Positions 1 through 11,008 are shown, counted from the first letter of the stretch. The stretch: DNA of 64,000 nt from Aeropyrum sp. (GCA_015521685.1 WANT01000008.1:46164-110163), one strand, 5' to 3'. Notes: a model not told the origin generated them from the sequence alone. Numbers and translations are program-made.

Positions 1-654
1 ATAAGGACGACCCTCGAGGCGCTCGCTGCTGTGCTTGGAGGTACTCAAAGCCTCCACACTAATAGCTTCGACGAGCCATTCAGAGTGCCGAGCGAGTTCG
101 CGGCAAAAATAGCGTTGAGGACCCAGCAGATCATAGCATACGAGTCTGGTGTGGCCGACGTTATAGACCCGCTTGGCGGTAGCTACTACGTGGAGTGGCT
201 TACGGACGAGATCGAGGAGAGGGCGTGGAAGTATATCGATAGAATCGAGTCCATGGGCGGGATGCTCGAGGCCGTTAAGAAGGGGTACCCCCAGAGGGAG
301 ATTATGGACGCCTCATACAAGTTCCAGAGGGATCTAGAGGAGGGTAGGAAGTTCATAGTCGGCGTCAACATATTTAGGAGTGATGATATAGACGAGATTA
401 GGAATGTACCACTACTAGAGTTCGACCAGGAGGAGATAGAGGAGAGGCAGAAGAGGAGGGTTAAGGAGGTCAGGGCTAACAGGAACCAGGAGAGGTGGAA
501 GAGGAGCCTCGAGGACCTCAGGAGGGCTGCTGAGAGGGGCGAGAATCTAATGCCCTACGTTCTCGAGGCTGGGAGGTCCTACGCCACCCTAGGCGAAATC
601 ATGGGGGTTTTGAAGGAGGTGTACGGCGTCTATGTCGAGCCTCCAGAGTACTGA
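1..654 (+). CDS. Methylmalonyl-CoA mutase large (catalytic) subunit, C-terminal part; 5' end lies outside window
   Basis: Frame 1 is open from base 1 ([26 protein letters not shown]...), with [13 protein letters not shown] and [10 protein letters not shown] motifs typical of methylmalonyl-CoA mutase. Confidence 0.93.
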   Translation: MRTTLEALAAVLGGTQSLHTNSFDEPFRVPSEFAAKIALRTQQIIAYESGVADVIDPLGGSYYVEWLTDEIEERAWKYIDRIESMGGMLEAVKKGYPQREIMDASYKFQRDLEEGRKFIVGVNIFRSDDIDEIRNVPLLEFDQEEIEERQKRRVKEVRANRNQERWKRSLEDLRRAAERGENLMPYVLEAGRSYATLGEIMGVLKEVYGVYVEPPEY

Positions 655-1105
655 GGCCGTTGGAGGAGCGGTCAGGCGGTTCAAGGTTTTAGTGGCCAAG
701 ATGGGGCTGGACGGGCATGACAGGGGGGCGAAGGTAGTAGCCAGAGCGCTGAGGGATGCAGGCTTCGAGGTAATCTACACTGGGCTAAGGCAGACGCCTG
801 AGCAGGTGGCTCTAGCAGCTGTGCAGGAGGATGTTGATGTGATAGGCGTTAGCATATTGAATGGTGCCCACATACACTTGATGAAGAGGCTCATGACTAA
901 ATTAAAGGATCTAGGTGCCGACGACATACCAGTTGTGCTGGGCGGCACAATACCAGTGCCCGACTTGGAGCCCCTCTATAGGCTGGGTATTAGGGAGATA
1001 TTCCTCCCTGGTACGAGCCTAGCCGAGATTATAGAGAAGGTTAGAAAGCTGGCAGAGGAGAAGAGGAGTAGGGAGGAGGCTGTGACGGGGGTTGGAGGCT
1101 GCTAG
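632..1105 (+). CDS. Methylmalonyl-CoA mutase B12-binding small subunit
   Basis: [29 protein letters not shown]: DxHxxG cobalamin-binding motif. Confidence 0.93.
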   Translation: MSSLQSTEAVGGAVRRFKVLVAKMGLDGHDRGAKVVARALRDAGFEVIYTGLRQTPEQVALAAVQEDVDVIGVSILNGAHIHLMKRLMTKLKDLGADDIPVVLGGTIPVPDLEPLYRLGIREIFLPGTSLAEIIEKVRKLAEEKRSREEAVTGVGGC

Positions 1106-2060
1106 TATTGAAGCGCTACTAGAGAGAGCGGAAAAAGGGAACCTTAGGGCCCTTGGAAGGCTCCTAACTCTAATAGAGCACCCTACGCCCCACGCGATCC
1201 AAATCCTAGAAAGGCTGGCCAAGAGGGCTGGCAGAGCCCAGGTCATAGGGTTCACAGGCATACCGGGTGCTGGTAAGAGCACTCTCGCGTCGCGGGTGAT
1301 CGGCGCTCTGAGGAGGAGGGGTTATAGGGTTGCTGTTGTTGCCATAGACCCGTCGAGCCCCTTCAGCGGGGGTAGTATTATGGGTGATAGGCTGAGGATG
1401 CAAGAACACGCTTCAGACCCGGGAGTTTTCATAAGGAGTATACCCACGAGGGGGGTAAAAGGCGGGCTCAGCACAGCCGCACTAGCTATGATAGAGGTCT
1501 TCGACGCAATGGGATATGACAAGATAATCGTTGAGACGGTGGGAGTGGGTCAGAGCGAGGTTGACATCATCAACGCCGCACACACAATCATAGTCGTCAC
1601 AATGCCAGGGGCGGGCGATGATGTCCAGGCCCTCAAGGCGGGGGTTATGGAGATAGGTGATATATATGTTGTTAACAAGAGTGATAAGGCCGAGGCAAAC
1701 AAGACTGCAGCCTACCTCCAGTTCGCTCTCGAGAGGGAGGACATCGGTAGGAGGGAGAGCGGTTGGAAGCCTAGGCTGGTCAAGACTAGTGCTGTCCTAG
1801 GCATGGGGATTGACAGCCTAGTAGACGTTATAGAGGAGCACTGGAACTTCCTACGGGAGTCTGGATGGAGCGGGAGGAAGGTGGAGGCTAGGAGGATACT
1901 GATGGCGAAGATGATGGCGGAGAGCATGCTAAGTGCGAAGGTGATGGAGGCCCATATGGAGAGCCTAGGGTATCTCGAGGAGGTTGCTAGGACTGGGGAG
2001 GGGATTTTCAGGGCGGCTGAGGAGCTCGCTAGGAGGGCCGCTAGAAAGATGCTGGAGTGA
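1092..2060 (+). CDS. meaB: MeaB/ArgK-type G3E GTPase, methylmalonyl-CoA mutase chaperone; TTG start
   Basis: Walker [24 protein letters not shown]; overlaps the end of the B12-binding subunit. Confidence 0.92.
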   Translation: MEAASIEALLERAEKGNLRALGRLLTLIEHPTPHAIQILERLAKRAGRAQVIGFTGIPGAGKSTLASRVIGALRRRGYRVAVVAIDPSSPFSGGSIMGDRLRMQEHASDPGVFIRSIPTRGVKGGLSTAALAMIEVFDAMGYDKIIVETVGVGQSEVDIINAAHTIIVVTMPGAGDDVQALKAGVMEIGDIYVVNKSDKAEANKTAAYLQFALEREDIGRRESGWKPRLVKTSAVLGMGIDSLVDVIEEHWNFLRESGWSGRKVEARRILMAKMMAESMLSAKVMEAHMESLGYLEEVARTGEGIFRAAEELARRAARKMLE

Positions 2061-2063
2061 TGT

Positions 2064-3239
2064 CTAGACTTTTATCCTTCCCTGGAGGAACTTTGCCAGC
2101 ACCATTTTCTGAACTTCGTTTGTACCGTCTCCGATCTCTATCATCTTGATATCCCTATAGTGTCTCTCAACATCCGAGTCCCTGCTGTACCCTGTTCCAC
2201 CCAGAACTTGCATAGCCATCCTAACAAGATCTACGCCTGAGGTTGCTGTGTGTAGCTTAGCCAGGCTGGCGTACTTCACGTAGTCGGGGCTACCGGAGTC
2301 GTGCTTGAAGGCTGCAGTGTAGACGAGGAGCCTGCTGGTCTCTAGCTTGTTCAGCATCTCAGCTAGCATGCCGGCGACGAACTGGTGTTCAATCAGAGGC
2401 CTTCCCATACTCTCCCTCTCCATTGCGTGCCTGAAAGCGAGGTCGAAGGCTGCCTGCATGACGCCGAGGCCGCTGGCGCTGGTTGATATTCTACCCTCGT
2501 TGAGAGTCATCATAACCTTCTTGAAGCCCTCACCCTCAACGCCTAGGAGGTTCTCTGCGGGGATCCTGCAGTCGTTGAAGTAGACGAGCGAGGTCCCACT
2601 ACCCCTATAGCCCATCATCTCGAGCTTAGAGACGTCTACGCAGCTGGTTTTATCGACGACTAGAAGGGAGATCCCTCTATGCCTCTCCTCAACCCTACCA
2701 GTGCGTGCGGCTACTATGAAAAAGTCGGCGTAAACCGAGTTCGTTATGAAGATCTTTTGGCCAGTAACGACATATTCGTCGCCATCCCTATACGCCCTAG
2801 TCATTTGAAGAGAGGCAACATCGCTGCCGCAGCATGGTTCGGTTAGGGCGAAGGCCCCTATACCTCCCTTCGCGAGGAGCCCCAGGTATTTTTCGCGAGT
2901 CTCAGGTTTTGCGTAGCGGGCTATAGGGTAGACAACCATGCTGCCGCTAACAACTGATATTAGCCCGAGCCCGCTACTTGCCCTGGATAGCTCCTCAATG
3001 GCTACAACGCTCTCAAGTAGGCTAAGACCTGGGCCGCCGTACTCTTCAGGCACGCGGAGGCTGAAGTAGCCCATGTCTGCAGCCATCTTCAAAAGGTCCT
3101 CTGGGACCGCGTTATCCCTGTCTATCTCTCTGGCCCTAGGGGCTACGTACTTCTCTGCAAACTCCCTCACACTCTCCCTCACAGCTCTAACAGACTCGGA
3201 CTCCCATGGAAGGCCGCCTTGGGTGCTGCCTGGCTCCAC
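2064..3239 (-). CDS. Acyl-CoA dehydrogenase
   Basis: FALTEPCCGSD, GYRGSGTS, QVLGGTGY, IGDGTNEVQ motifs of the ACAD family. Confidence 0.93.
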   Translation of the reverse strand: MEPGSTQGGLPWESESVRAVRESVREFAEKYVAPRAREIDRDNAVPEDLLKMAADMGYFSLRVPEEYGGPGLSLLESVVAIEELSRASSGLGLISVVSGSMVVYPIARYAKPETREKYLGLLAKGGIGAFALTEPCCGSDVASLQMTRAYRDGDEYVVTGQKIFITNSVYADFFIVAARTGRVEERHRGISLLVVDKTSCVDVSKLEMMGYRGSGTSLVYFNDCRIPAENLLGVEGEGFKKVMMTLNEGRISTSASGLGVMQAAFDLAFRHAMERESMGRPLIEHQFVAGMLAEMLNKLETSRLLVYTAAFKHDSGSPDYVKYASLAKLHTATSGVDLVRMAMQVLGGTGYSRDSDVERHYRDIKMIEIGDGTNEVQKMVLAKFLQGRIKV

Positions 3240-3405
3240 AGCGATCCACCCATCTCAGAAGGTGGCTGCGGTGGTATTTACATTAGGTATTTCACGGGTC
3301 TAGAAGTCGGCCACCCTCCTGACTGGGAGTCTAGGTGTTCAAAACGCTGGATTTTACCATGGTTAAAAGGACTACTCGGGAATCTAGTGTATCACGGGCA
3401 CCGTT

Positions 3406-4593
3406 ATGAGTAAGACAGGCCTCCTGGACACGCCTTTCAAGCCTGCCCCCCAAGAGATCCTCGAGCAGTACAGGGATTGGCTCGGCGAGGCTCTGGGGTT
3501 CAAGAGGGCTGTAGACGAGGAGGGAAACGTAGTAGACGAGAGCCTCCTCCCTAAGATACCAGAATCGAAGCTAGTAGAGATTCACGAGTATATGGTGAGG
3601 GCTAGGGTCATAGACTCGTGGCTGCTGAGGCTTCAGAGAATGGGTAGAGTGGCGCTACACGCACCCAACAAGGGTCAGGAGGCGGTAGCGGTAGGAGCTA
3701 CCATGCCGCTAAGGCCCGATGACTGGGTGTTTCCAAGCTATAGAGAGCTGGGTGCTTACCTCGTGCGTGGAATGAGTGAAGAGGAGATACTTGACAGGGC
3801 GTTAGCCAACGCTGACGACCCGCTGAAGGGTAGCGACTTCGCCATTTACGGTAACAGGAAGTACAACCTTGTCCCAGCTCCGGTCCCCGTTGGCAACCAG
3901 ATACCGCTCGCTGTGGGGGCGGCATATGCGATGAGATATATGGGTAGGGATACTATTTCCCTCACATTCTTCGGCGACGGCGCAACGAGCAGGGGAGACT
4001 TCCACGTAGGCCTCAACTTCGCGGGCGTATTCAAGGTCCCCGCAGTATTCGTGGTCCAGAACAACCAGTGGGCGATAAGCGTGCCCCGACTAAGGCAGAC
4101 GGCCTCCCCAACCATAGCGGTTAAAGCCTTAGCCTACGGCGTACCCGGGCTAAGGCTCGACGGCAACGATGCACTGGTAGTATACAAGGTCGTCAGCGAG
4201 GCGGCCGACAAGGCCAGAAGGGGAGAGGGCCCCACGCTCATAGAGGCAGTCACATACAGGCTAGGCCCCCACACAACAGCCGACGATCCATCGAGGTACA
4301 GACCTGAAGAGGAGGTGAGGCATATGGAGAGGTACGAGCCTCTCCGTAGGCTCAGGAAGTTCCTCGAGAAAAATGGGATAATGACGGAGAGGGAGGCACT
4401 AGAGGTTGAGAGGGAATGGGATAAGAGGGTGGAGGAGATAGCTAGGAAGGTATTATCCAAGCCAGAGCTCCCCAAGGATGTGTTCTTCGAGAACGTATAC
4501 AAGGAGGAGCCCTGGTTCATAGCTGAAGAGAGGAGGGATCTCGAGGAGGTTCTAAGGCTGATGCAGGAGCTTGGGCTAGGAGACTCCCACTAA
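3406..4593 (+). CDS. 2-oxoacid dehydrogenase (pyruvate/branched-chain type) E1 alpha
   Basis: ThDP motif GDGATSRGDFHVGLNFAGVFKVPAVFVVQNNQWAIS. Confidence 0.93.
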   Translation: MSKTGLLDTPFKPAPQEILEQYRDWLGEALGFKRAVDEEGNVVDESLLPKIPESKLVEIHEYMVRARVIDSWLLRLQRMGRVALHAPNKGQEAVAVGATMPLRPDDWVFPSYRELGAYLVRGMSEEEILDRALANADDPLKGSDFAIYGNRKYNLVPAPVPVGNQIPLAVGAAYAMRYMGRDTISLTFFGDGATSRGDFHVGLNFAGVFKVPAVFVVQNNQWAISVPRLRQTASPTIAVKALAYGVPGLRLDGNDALVVYKVVSEAADKARRGEGPTLIEAVTYRLGPHTTADDPSRYRPEEEVRHMERYEPLRRLRKFLEKNGIMTEREALEVEREWDKRVEEIARKVLSKPELPKDVFFENVYKEEPWFIAEERRDLEEVLRLMQELGLGDSH

Positions 4594-4613
4594 ACTCCTG
4601 GGGGTGGCGGCTG

Positions 4614-5591
4614 GTGCCCGTGATGAATATGGTTCAAGCCCTCAACACAGCCCTCCGCGAGGAGATGGAGAGGGACAGCAGGGTAGTCGTTCTCGGAGAG
4701 GATGTGGGTAGGAGGGGCGGAGTATTCCTAGTTACCGAGGGCTTGATCGACGAGTTCGGCCCGGAGAGGGTGATCGACACCCCCCTCTCCGAGATGGGGA
4801 TCGTAGGGTTCGCCATAGGGATGGCACTCTACGGTATGAGGCCAGTTGCCGAGATACAGTTCATAGACTTCATATACGAGGCGTTCGACCACATAGTGAA
4901 CAATGCTGCGTGGTATAGGTTCAGGAGTGGAGGCATGTACGAGGTACCTCTCGTGATTAGGGGGCCGTGCTGTGGAGGCATAAAGGGTGGTATGCACCAC
5001 AGCCAGAGCAACGAGCCCTACTTCCAGCACACACCTGGACTCTACGTCGTCATGCCCTCGGGGCCTAGAGACGCTAAAGGGCTGCTCAAGTCCTCAATCA
5101 GGGCTGACGATACGGTGGTGTTCCTAGAGCCCAAGAGCATATATAGGACTATCAAGGAGGAGGTTCCAGAAGACGACTATACGATTCCTCTAGGCGAGGG
5201 TAGGATTGTGAGGGAGGGAAGCGATGTGACTCTCGTGTCCTGGGGTGCGATGCTGCATGTCAGCATGGAGGCAGCCAAGCTCGCCGAGGAAAAGCACGGC
5301 TGGAGCATCGAAGTGATAGACCTTAGGACCATACATCCTTGGGACAGAGACCTAGTGGTGAAGAGCCTTGAGAAGACTGGGAGGCTTGTCGTTGTCCACG
5401 AGGCACGCAAGATCCTAGGCCCCGCCTCCGAGATATCCGCCTACATAAGCGAGAACTACATCGACCTCCTTAGGGGGCCAATTAAGAGGGTAGCCAGCTA
5501 TGACACCCCCTTCCCGCTAGCTCACGAGAGGCTATACATGCCTAACTTAGCCAAGGTTTACAGGGCAATATCCGAGGTAATGGAGTGGTGA
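4614..5591 (+). CDS. 2-oxoacid dehydrogenase E1 beta
   Basis: LGEDVGRRGGVFLVTEGL, TPLSEMGIVGFAIGMA, EIQFIDFIYEAFD. Confidence 0.95.
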   Translation: MPVMNMVQALNTALREEMERDSRVVVLGEDVGRRGGVFLVTEGLIDEFGPERVIDTPLSEMGIVGFAIGMALYGMRPVAEIQFIDFIYEAFDHIVNNAAWYRFRSGGMYEVPLVIRGPCCGGIKGGMHHSQSNEPYFQHTPGLYVVMPSGPRDAKGLLKSSIRADDTVVFLEPKSIYRTIKEEVPEDDYTIPLGEGRIVREGSDVTLVSWGAMLHVSMEAAKLAEEKHGWSIEVIDLRTIHPWDRDLVVKSLEKTGRLVVVHEARKILGPASEISAYISENYIDLLRGPIKRVASYDTPFPLAHERLYMPNLAKVYRAISEVMEW

Positions 5592-5597
5592 TCCAAA

Positions 5598-6863
5598 ATG
5601 CCTAGAATCGTCCAGGTGAAGCTGCCTGATATAGGTGAGGGGATAGCTGAGGGAGAGATAGTAGAGTGGCTTGTCGAGGAGGGCGGCGAAGTTAAGCAAT
5701 TCCAGCCCATGGTGCGGGTGCTAACTGCGAAGGCAACAGTTGAAATACCGTCACCCTACACAGGGAGAGTGGCCAGGCTCCTCGCCAAGCCAGGTGACGT
5801 GGTTAACGTGGGTGATCCGATAGCTGAGATAGAGGTGAGCGATGGGAGCGAGACAACGAGGGTCGAAGAGGCTACCAGTCCGCAGCAGGCTACAATGTCT
5901 GGCGGCGGGGCCAAAACGAGTAAGGAAGAGCGAGTGAAGCCAAAGCAAGCGGCTAGAAGCCAAGTTCTGATAAGAGCGCCTCCAAGGGTAAGGAAGCTAG
6001 CTAGGAAGCTAGGTGTAGATCTAGCTCTGGTAAAGGGGACAGGGCCTAAGGGCGCGATAACAGAGGAGGACGTCAGGAGAGCAGCGCGGGAGATCGCGGC
6101 AGTAGCAAGGCCTGCTAGAGAGCCTGTTGTAGAGCCTACTCAACAGCAGGCCCTTGAGGAGAGGCTTCCCCTTAGGGGGGTTAAGAGGGCTATGGCGCAG
6201 AGCATGAGCCTCAGCAAGTCTAGAATACCGCATGCATACATCGCTGAGGAAGTCGACTTTACAGAGCTCTCTAGGCTGAGGGAGAGCTTGAAGAGTGATG
6301 CCGAGGAGAAGGGTGTTAAGCTGACGTTCCTCCCCTTCATATTTAAGGCCGTAGTGAAGGCGCTCAAGAAGTATCCATTGATGAATGCAGAGCTCGATGA
6401 GGACAAGATGGAAATAGTAGTCAAGCACTACTACAACATAGGCTTCGCCGCCGACACCCCACAGGGCTTGGTCGTACCTGTGGTAAAGAACGTTGAGAAG
6501 AAAGGCCTCTTCGCTATCGCAAGAGAGATAGCCGAGCTCACGAGGAAGGCGAGGGAGGGCAGGCTAGAGCTGGAGGACGTCAGCGGGGCCACATTCACCA
6601 TAACAAACGTAGGAAGCATTGGTACGGTGATAGGCTTCCCAGTAATTTACCCTCCCAACGTCGGCATAATCGGTGTCCACAGGATAGTTGAGAGGCCTGT
6701 CTACATCGGCGGGGAGATAAAGCCTAGAAAAATAGCTATAATATCTCTAAGCTTCGACCACAGGGTCGTCGAAGGAGCCTACGCTACAAGATTCCTCATG
6801 GAGATTAAGAAGCTGCTAGAGAACCCGGCGCTACTCTTTGCAGAGGACCACGAGTTCCAGTGA
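5598..6863 (+). CDS. Dihydrolipoamide acyltransferase E2
   Basis: N-terminal lipoyl domain (LTAKATVEIPSPYTG), E3-binding domain (RAPPRVRKLARKLGVDLALVKGTGPKGAITEEDV), catalytic SFDHRVVEGA. Confidence 0.95.
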   Translation: MPRIVQVKLPDIGEGIAEGEIVEWLVEEGGEVKQFQPMVRVLTAKATVEIPSPYTGRVARLLAKPGDVVNVGDPIAEIEVSDGSETTRVEEATSPQQATMSGGGAKTSKEERVKPKQAARSQVLIRAPPRVRKLARKLGVDLALVKGTGPKGAITEEDVRRAAREIAAVARPAREPVVEPTQQQALEERLPLRGVKRAMAQSMSLSKSRIPHAYIAEEVDFTELSRLRESLKSDAEEKGVKLTFLPFIFKAVVKALKKYPLMNAELDEDKMEIVVKHYYNIGFAADTPQGLVVPVVKNVEKKGLFAIAREIAELTRKAREGRLELEDVSGATFTITNVGSIGTVIGFPVIYPPNVGIIGVHRIVERPVYIGGEIKPRKIAIISLSFDHRVVEGAYATRFLMEIKKLLENPALLFAEDHEFQ

Positions 6864-6865
6864 CC

Positions 6866-6880
6866 CCTATATTTATAAGG
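6866..6880 (+). promoter_or_regulatory. Putative TATA-like promoter element upstream of E3
   Basis: ctatatttataaggg in a 92-bp gap between E2 and E3, suggesting separate E3 transcription. Confidence 0.4.
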
Positions 6881-6955
6881 GTAATAATGTTGAGGTAGGA
6901 TCTACTTCATAGTTATTGTGTTTTAGGGTTTTGAGAAGGCTTTGGGTGGTGACCC

Positions 6956-8335
6956 GTGGAGAAGTTCGATCTAGTTGTGATTGGTGGAGGTCCTGGTGGC
7001 TATCCGGCTGCAGTTAGGGCATCCCAGCTTGGTCTTAACGTGGCGCTTGTGGAGGCTGATAGTCTCGGGGGTGAGTGCACAAACTATGGGTGCATACCTA
7101 CTAAGGCCCTCCTCTATCCTAGTGGTCTGGCCGCCTCGCTAGCGAGGCTCGAGTTCGCTAAGGGTTATGTGGAGATCGACTTTGAGGGGCTGATGGATTG
7201 GGTTAGTGGTGTTGTCGAGAGCGTCTCGGGAGGTGTGTCTAGCCTTCTAAAGGGGTATGGTGTTGAGGTCCTCAGGGGTAGGGCGAGGATCTCGGCGCCC
7301 GGTGTGGTTGAGGTTGAGGGCGTGGGGAGTATTGGTTATGAGAAGCTTATCGTGGCTACGGGAACTAGCCCTGCACGCATACCTGGCTTGGAGCCTGACG
7401 GGGATGTAGTGCATGATAATAGGAGTATTCTGAGGCTGAGGAGGAAGCCGGGGAGGATGCTGATAGTCGGCGGCGGCTATATTGGTGTGGAGTATGCTAC
7501 AGTGATGTCGCGTCTCGGGGTTGAGGTTACCGTCGTAGAGCTCATGGAGAGGCTATTACCTACCATGATGCGTGACTTCTCGCGAGTAGTTGAGAGGAGG
7601 CTGAGGAGCGAGGGCGTCAGAATCCTTACAGGCAGGAAGGTTGAGTCCCTCGAGAGGAGGGAGGGGTATGCGAAAGCAAGAATATCTGGTGTGGGAGAGG
7701 AGGAGTTCGACACCGTCCTCGTAGCCGTGGGCAGGAAACCTAATTCGAGAGGTCTGGGGCTGGAGGGCCTGGGCGTGAAGACGGATAGCCATGGCTACAT
7801 AGTGGTTAATGAGGGCATGGAGACCACGTCGCCTGGAGTTTACGCATCCGGAGACGTCTCAGGACCTCCGCTCCTAGCACACAAAGCCTTCCTTCAGGGC
7901 GTAGTTGCAGCAGAGAGGGCTGCAGGCGACTCCACAGCAGCCTATGATGCTAGGGCTGTCCCAGCAGTAGTCTATACCGACCCAGAGCTGGCGACAACAG
8001 GTCTAACGCTGGATGAGGCTAAAAAGATGGGTGTGGACGCAGCTGAAACCCGCCTACCTCTAGCTGCTCTAGCTAGGGTTGCTTTGGAGGGGTGTAGGGA
8101 GTGTTTTGCCAAGATAGTCTACGAGAGGAGTACAGGAGCCGTTCTAGGGTTCCATGTAGCTGCTCCCCATGCCTCAGAGATAATAGCCGAAGCAACCCTG
8201 GCGATAGAGATGGGAGCGACTGTAGAAGACTTAGCGTCAACCATACACCCGCACCCCAGCGTGTCTGAGTCGGTCAAGGAGGTGGCTGAGCTGGCGCTAG
8301 AGAAGCCTATACACTACATTCTAAAGCGAAGGTGA
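6956..8335 (+). CDS. lpdA: Dihydrolipoamide dehydrogenase E3
   Basis: GGGPGGYPAAVRA, redox-active GGECTNYGCIPTK, HPHPSVSE. Confidence 0.94.
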   Translation: MEKFDLVVIGGGPGGYPAAVRASQLGLNVALVEADSLGGECTNYGCIPTKALLYPSGLAASLARLEFAKGYVEIDFEGLMDWVSGVVESVSGGVSSLLKGYGVEVLRGRARISAPGVVEVEGVGSIGYEKLIVATGTSPARIPGLEPDGDVVHDNRSILRLRRKPGRMLIVGGGYIGVEYATVMSRLGVEVTVVELMERLLPTMMRDFSRVVERRLRSEGVRILTGRKVESLERREGYAKARISGVGEEEFDTVLVAVGRKPNSRGLGLEGLGVKTDSHGYIVVNEGMETTSPGVYASGDVSGPPLLAHKAFLQGVVAAERAAGDSTAAYDARAVPAVVYTDPELATTGLTLDEAKKMGVDAAETRLPLAALARVALEGCRECFAKIVYERSTGAVLGFHVAAPHASEIIAEATLAIEMGATVEDLASTIHPHPSVSESVKEVAELALEKPIHYILKRR

Positions 8336-8405
8336 AGGGCCCGAAAGGCCAAGCGTGAAGACCCAATTTTTACCTCCTCCCTCCCCAAGTTATTCCAGAC
8401 GTAGG

Positions 8406-8729
8406 GTGGTCATAGTGGGCGTCAAAGTGGTGCTTATAACGGCTCCGAAGGGCGATGGGGAGAGAATAGCCAGGGAGCTGGTAGAGTCTAGGGTGGCCGC
8501 CTGCGTCAATGTGGTGAAAGGCATACGGAGCTACTACTGGTGGGAAGGCAGGATAAATATGGATGACGAGGACCTCCTGATAGTGAAGACGTCGGAGGCA
8601 GCCATAGACGCCCTCATCAAGAAAGTCAAAGAGATACATCCATACACGGTCCCCGAGATTCTAGCCCTGGATGTAGCCAGGGGGAATGACAGCTATATGC
8701 GGTGGGTCATGGAAGAGGTTGGCGGTTAA
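8406..8729 (+). CDS. cutA: CutA divalent-ion tolerance protein; start likely GTG at 8406 or 8415, not the ORF-track start at 8355
   Basis: ARELVESRVAACVNVVKGIRSYYWWEG, KVKEIHPYTVPEILALDV. Confidence 0.9.
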   Translation: MVIVGVKVVLITAPKGDGERIARELVESRVAACVNVVKGIRSYYWWEGRINMDDEDLLIVKTSEAAIDALIKKVKEIHPYTVPEILALDVARGNDSYMRWVMEEVGG

Positions 8730-9535
8730 TGGCTGTAGTTGTTAATCCAGGCCTGGTCAGGGAGAAGGTAAGGGGGAGCGAGGTCCTCGAGAAGATATAC
8801 GGCTTGCTAGACCGTGATGAGGAGGTTAACGCTCTACAGAGGATGTCCAACGTTATGGCTGTAGGCAGGCTCCTATACAACGACCACGGGCCGGTGCACG
8901 CGAGGATAGTCTCAGGCTCGGCGCTAGAGATTTTCGACCTCCTGCTAGATTACGGCGTCATGCCATCAACGCTATCATCGCAGACACTAGAGGACGTTGA
9001 GGAGGCCAAGGCCGTTGTCCTCATAGCCGCGTTCCTCCACGATATTGGCAATAGCGTTCATAGAGAGCAGCACGAGCTAATCGGGGCGATGATGGCGGAG
9101 AGGATAATAGAGAGGATCGTCGGGGAAGTGTTCCCCGACTGGGGTATTTCTAGGAGGGTTTTCTTTAAGTCCGAGGTGATGCACGCCATCTACGCGACTG
9201 CACCCAACGTTAGAGCCCTCACAGTAGAGGCCAGTGCTGTCAAGGTGGCGGACGCCACTGACATGGCTGAAGGAAGGGCTAGGATACCCTATATGAGGGG
9301 GAAGCTGGACATGCACAGCCTCAGCGCTATAAGCATAAAGCAAGTCTCTATAACCCGGGGATCGCTCAGGCCGGTTAGGATAGAGGTGAGGATGGCGAGC
9401 TACGCTGGCTTCTTCCAGATAGAGAGAGTACTCCTCCCCAAGATAGAGACGTCTACAATTAGGGAGTACGTGGAGATAGCTCCGTATATTATCGGAGAAT
9501 CAGGAGAGGAGCCCCTACAACCCATATTCCCCTAA
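8729..9535 (+). CDS. HD-domain metal-dependent phosphohydrolase; likely ATG start at 8729 overlapping the cutA stop
   Basis: [26 protein letters not shown] (HD motif), [13 protein letters not shown]. Confidence 0.88.
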   Translation: MAVVVNPGLVREKVRGSEVLEKIYGLLDRDEEVNALQRMSNVMAVGRLLYNDHGPVHARIVSGSALEIFDLLLDYGVMPSTLSSQTLEDVEEAKAVVLIAAFLHDIGNSVHREQHELIGAMMAERIIERIVGEVFPDWGISRRVFFKSEVMHAIYATAPNVRALTVEASAVKVADATDMAEGRARIPYMRGKLDMHSLSAISIKQVSITRGSLRPVRIEVRMASYAGFFQIERVLLPKIETSTIREYVEIAPYIIGESGEEPLQPIFP

Positions 9536-9563
9536 AACCCCCAATGCGAGAATAGGTTTTAAG

Positions 9564-10499
9564 GTGCGGGTTGTGCCTGACAACCCCTTCAGGGGTAGAG
9601 ACGTAATTTCCATCCTAGACTTCACGAGGGAGGACCTAGAAGAGCTCTTCTCCCACGCTGACCGGTCTAAAGAGCTTATCCGTAGGAGGAGTCTGGAAGG
9701 GCGTATCGTAGCCCTAGCTTTCTTCGAGCCAAGCACTAGGACTAGGATGAGCTTCGAGGCCGCAGCCAAGAGGCTAGGCGCTGCGACGATATCGATAAGC
9801 GGCGAGGAAGCTATAAGCGTGGCTAAGGGCGAGAACCTGGCAGACACGATAGCAATGCTAGACTCCTACGCGGACGCCATTGTTATAAGGCATAAGTACG
9901 AGGGTGCAGCTCTATACGCCTCTGAAATCGCGGAGGCACCAGTGATTAACGGCGGCGATGGGAGGCAGCACCACCCGACGCAGGCAATGCTAGACCTCTA
10001 CACCGTCAGGAAGCTGTTCGGTAGGATAGACGGCCTTGTATACGGCGTCCTGGGAGACCTCAGGTATGGGAGAGCGGCTAGCAGCTTCATACTGGGCCTC
10101 ACGCTCTTCAAACCAAGACACGTGTACCTCATAAGCCCTCCGCAGCTAAGGGCTAGGAGTGAGGTCATCGAGGTCCTCGAGTCAAGGGGGTTTGAGTACA
10201 ACGAGGTGGAGAGCCTCACGGAGGTGCTTCCAGAGCTAGACGTACTTTATGTAACCCGTATACAGAAGGAGAGAATTCCTGACCCTAGAGAGTATGAAGC
10301 CCTGAAGGGGAGCTACAGGGTTACAATAGACCTGCTCAAATCGAAGGCTAGGGAGGGGCTTAAGATCCTCCACCCACTGCCTAGGGTAGACGAGATAGAC
10401 TTCAGTGTAGACGCCAGCCCATACCAAGCCTACTACCTCCAGGCTAGGCTAGGGGTTGATGTCAGAATAGCCCTACTCCACCTGGTATTGGCGGGGTGA
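9564..10499 (+). CDS. pyrB: Aspartate carbamoyltransferase catalytic subunit
   Basis: [37 protein letters not shown]. Confidence 0.97.
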   Translation: MRVVPDNPFRGRDVISILDFTREDLEELFSHADRSKELIRRRSLEGRIVALAFFEPSTRTRMSFEAAAKRLGAATISISGEEAISVAKGENLADTIAMLDSYADAIVIRHKYEGAALYASEIAEAPVINGGDGRQHHPTQAMLDLYTVRKLFGRIDGLVYGVLGDLRYGRAASSFILGLTLFKPRHVYLISPPQLRARSEVIEVLESRGFEYNEVESLTEVLPELDVLYVTRIQKERIPDPREYEALKGSYRVTIDLLKSKAREGLKILHPLPRVDEIDFSVDASPYQAYYLQARLGVDVRIALLHLVLAG

Positions 10500-10505
10500 G
10501 CCTGG

Positions 10506-10988
10506 ATGGATAGAGGAGACGGGCTGCTGGTGAGGAAGATTAGGGAGGGTGTTGTGGTGGACCACATACCCCCTGGGAGGGCGTTCACGGTGCTAAGAGT
10601 GCTGGGTCTACTGCCGCCAAAACCGTACAGCGGTAGGATAGCTATTGTCATAAACGCTGAGAGCGGAAAGATGGGTAGGAAGGATATCGTGAAGATAGAG
10701 GGCTATGGTGTCGAGGACCTCTCCCTCGAGGCTCTCGGTATTGTCGCGCCGGGCGCGACAGTCAACGTCGTGAGGGAGTATAAGGTGGTGGAGAAGAGGA
10801 GGCTGGACCTCCCGGAAGAGGCTTCTGGGGTCCTCAGGTGCCCCAACCCTACATGCATTACTAGAAAGGAGAGGGAGAAGGCCACGCCCAGAATGAGGCT
10901 GGTCTCAAGAAGCCCGGCCAAGTATAGGTGCGTCTATTGCGGGTCCACGATAAGCGAGGAGGAGTTCCAGGATCTAATAGCAATCTAG
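10506..10988 (+). CDS. pyrI: Aspartate carbamoyltransferase regulatory subunit
   Basis: Directly follows pyrB; zinc cysteines CPNPTC...CVYCGS. Confidence 0.97.
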   Translation: MDRGDGLLVRKIREGVVVDHIPPGRAFTVLRVLGLLPPKPYSGRIAIVINAESGKMGRKDIVKIEGYGVEDLSLEALGIVAPGATVNVVREYKVVEKRRLDLPEEASGVLRCPNPTCITRKEREKATPRMRLVSRSPAKYRCVYCGSTISEEEFQDLIAI

Positions 10989-11008
10989 AGTAGGAGGTCT
11001 AGGGGAGT

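Noticed and set aside
4134-4520. 128-aa minus-strand ORF opposite E1 alpha
   Set aside because: Ser/Leu-rich antisense shadow of a well-supported CDS
6021-6428. 135-aa minus-strand ORF opposite E2
   Set aside because: Antisense to E2 catalytic region; no family features
9515-9847. 110-aa minus-strand ORF opposite pyrB
   Set aside because: Shadow ORF; pyrB motifs on the plus strand explain the region fully
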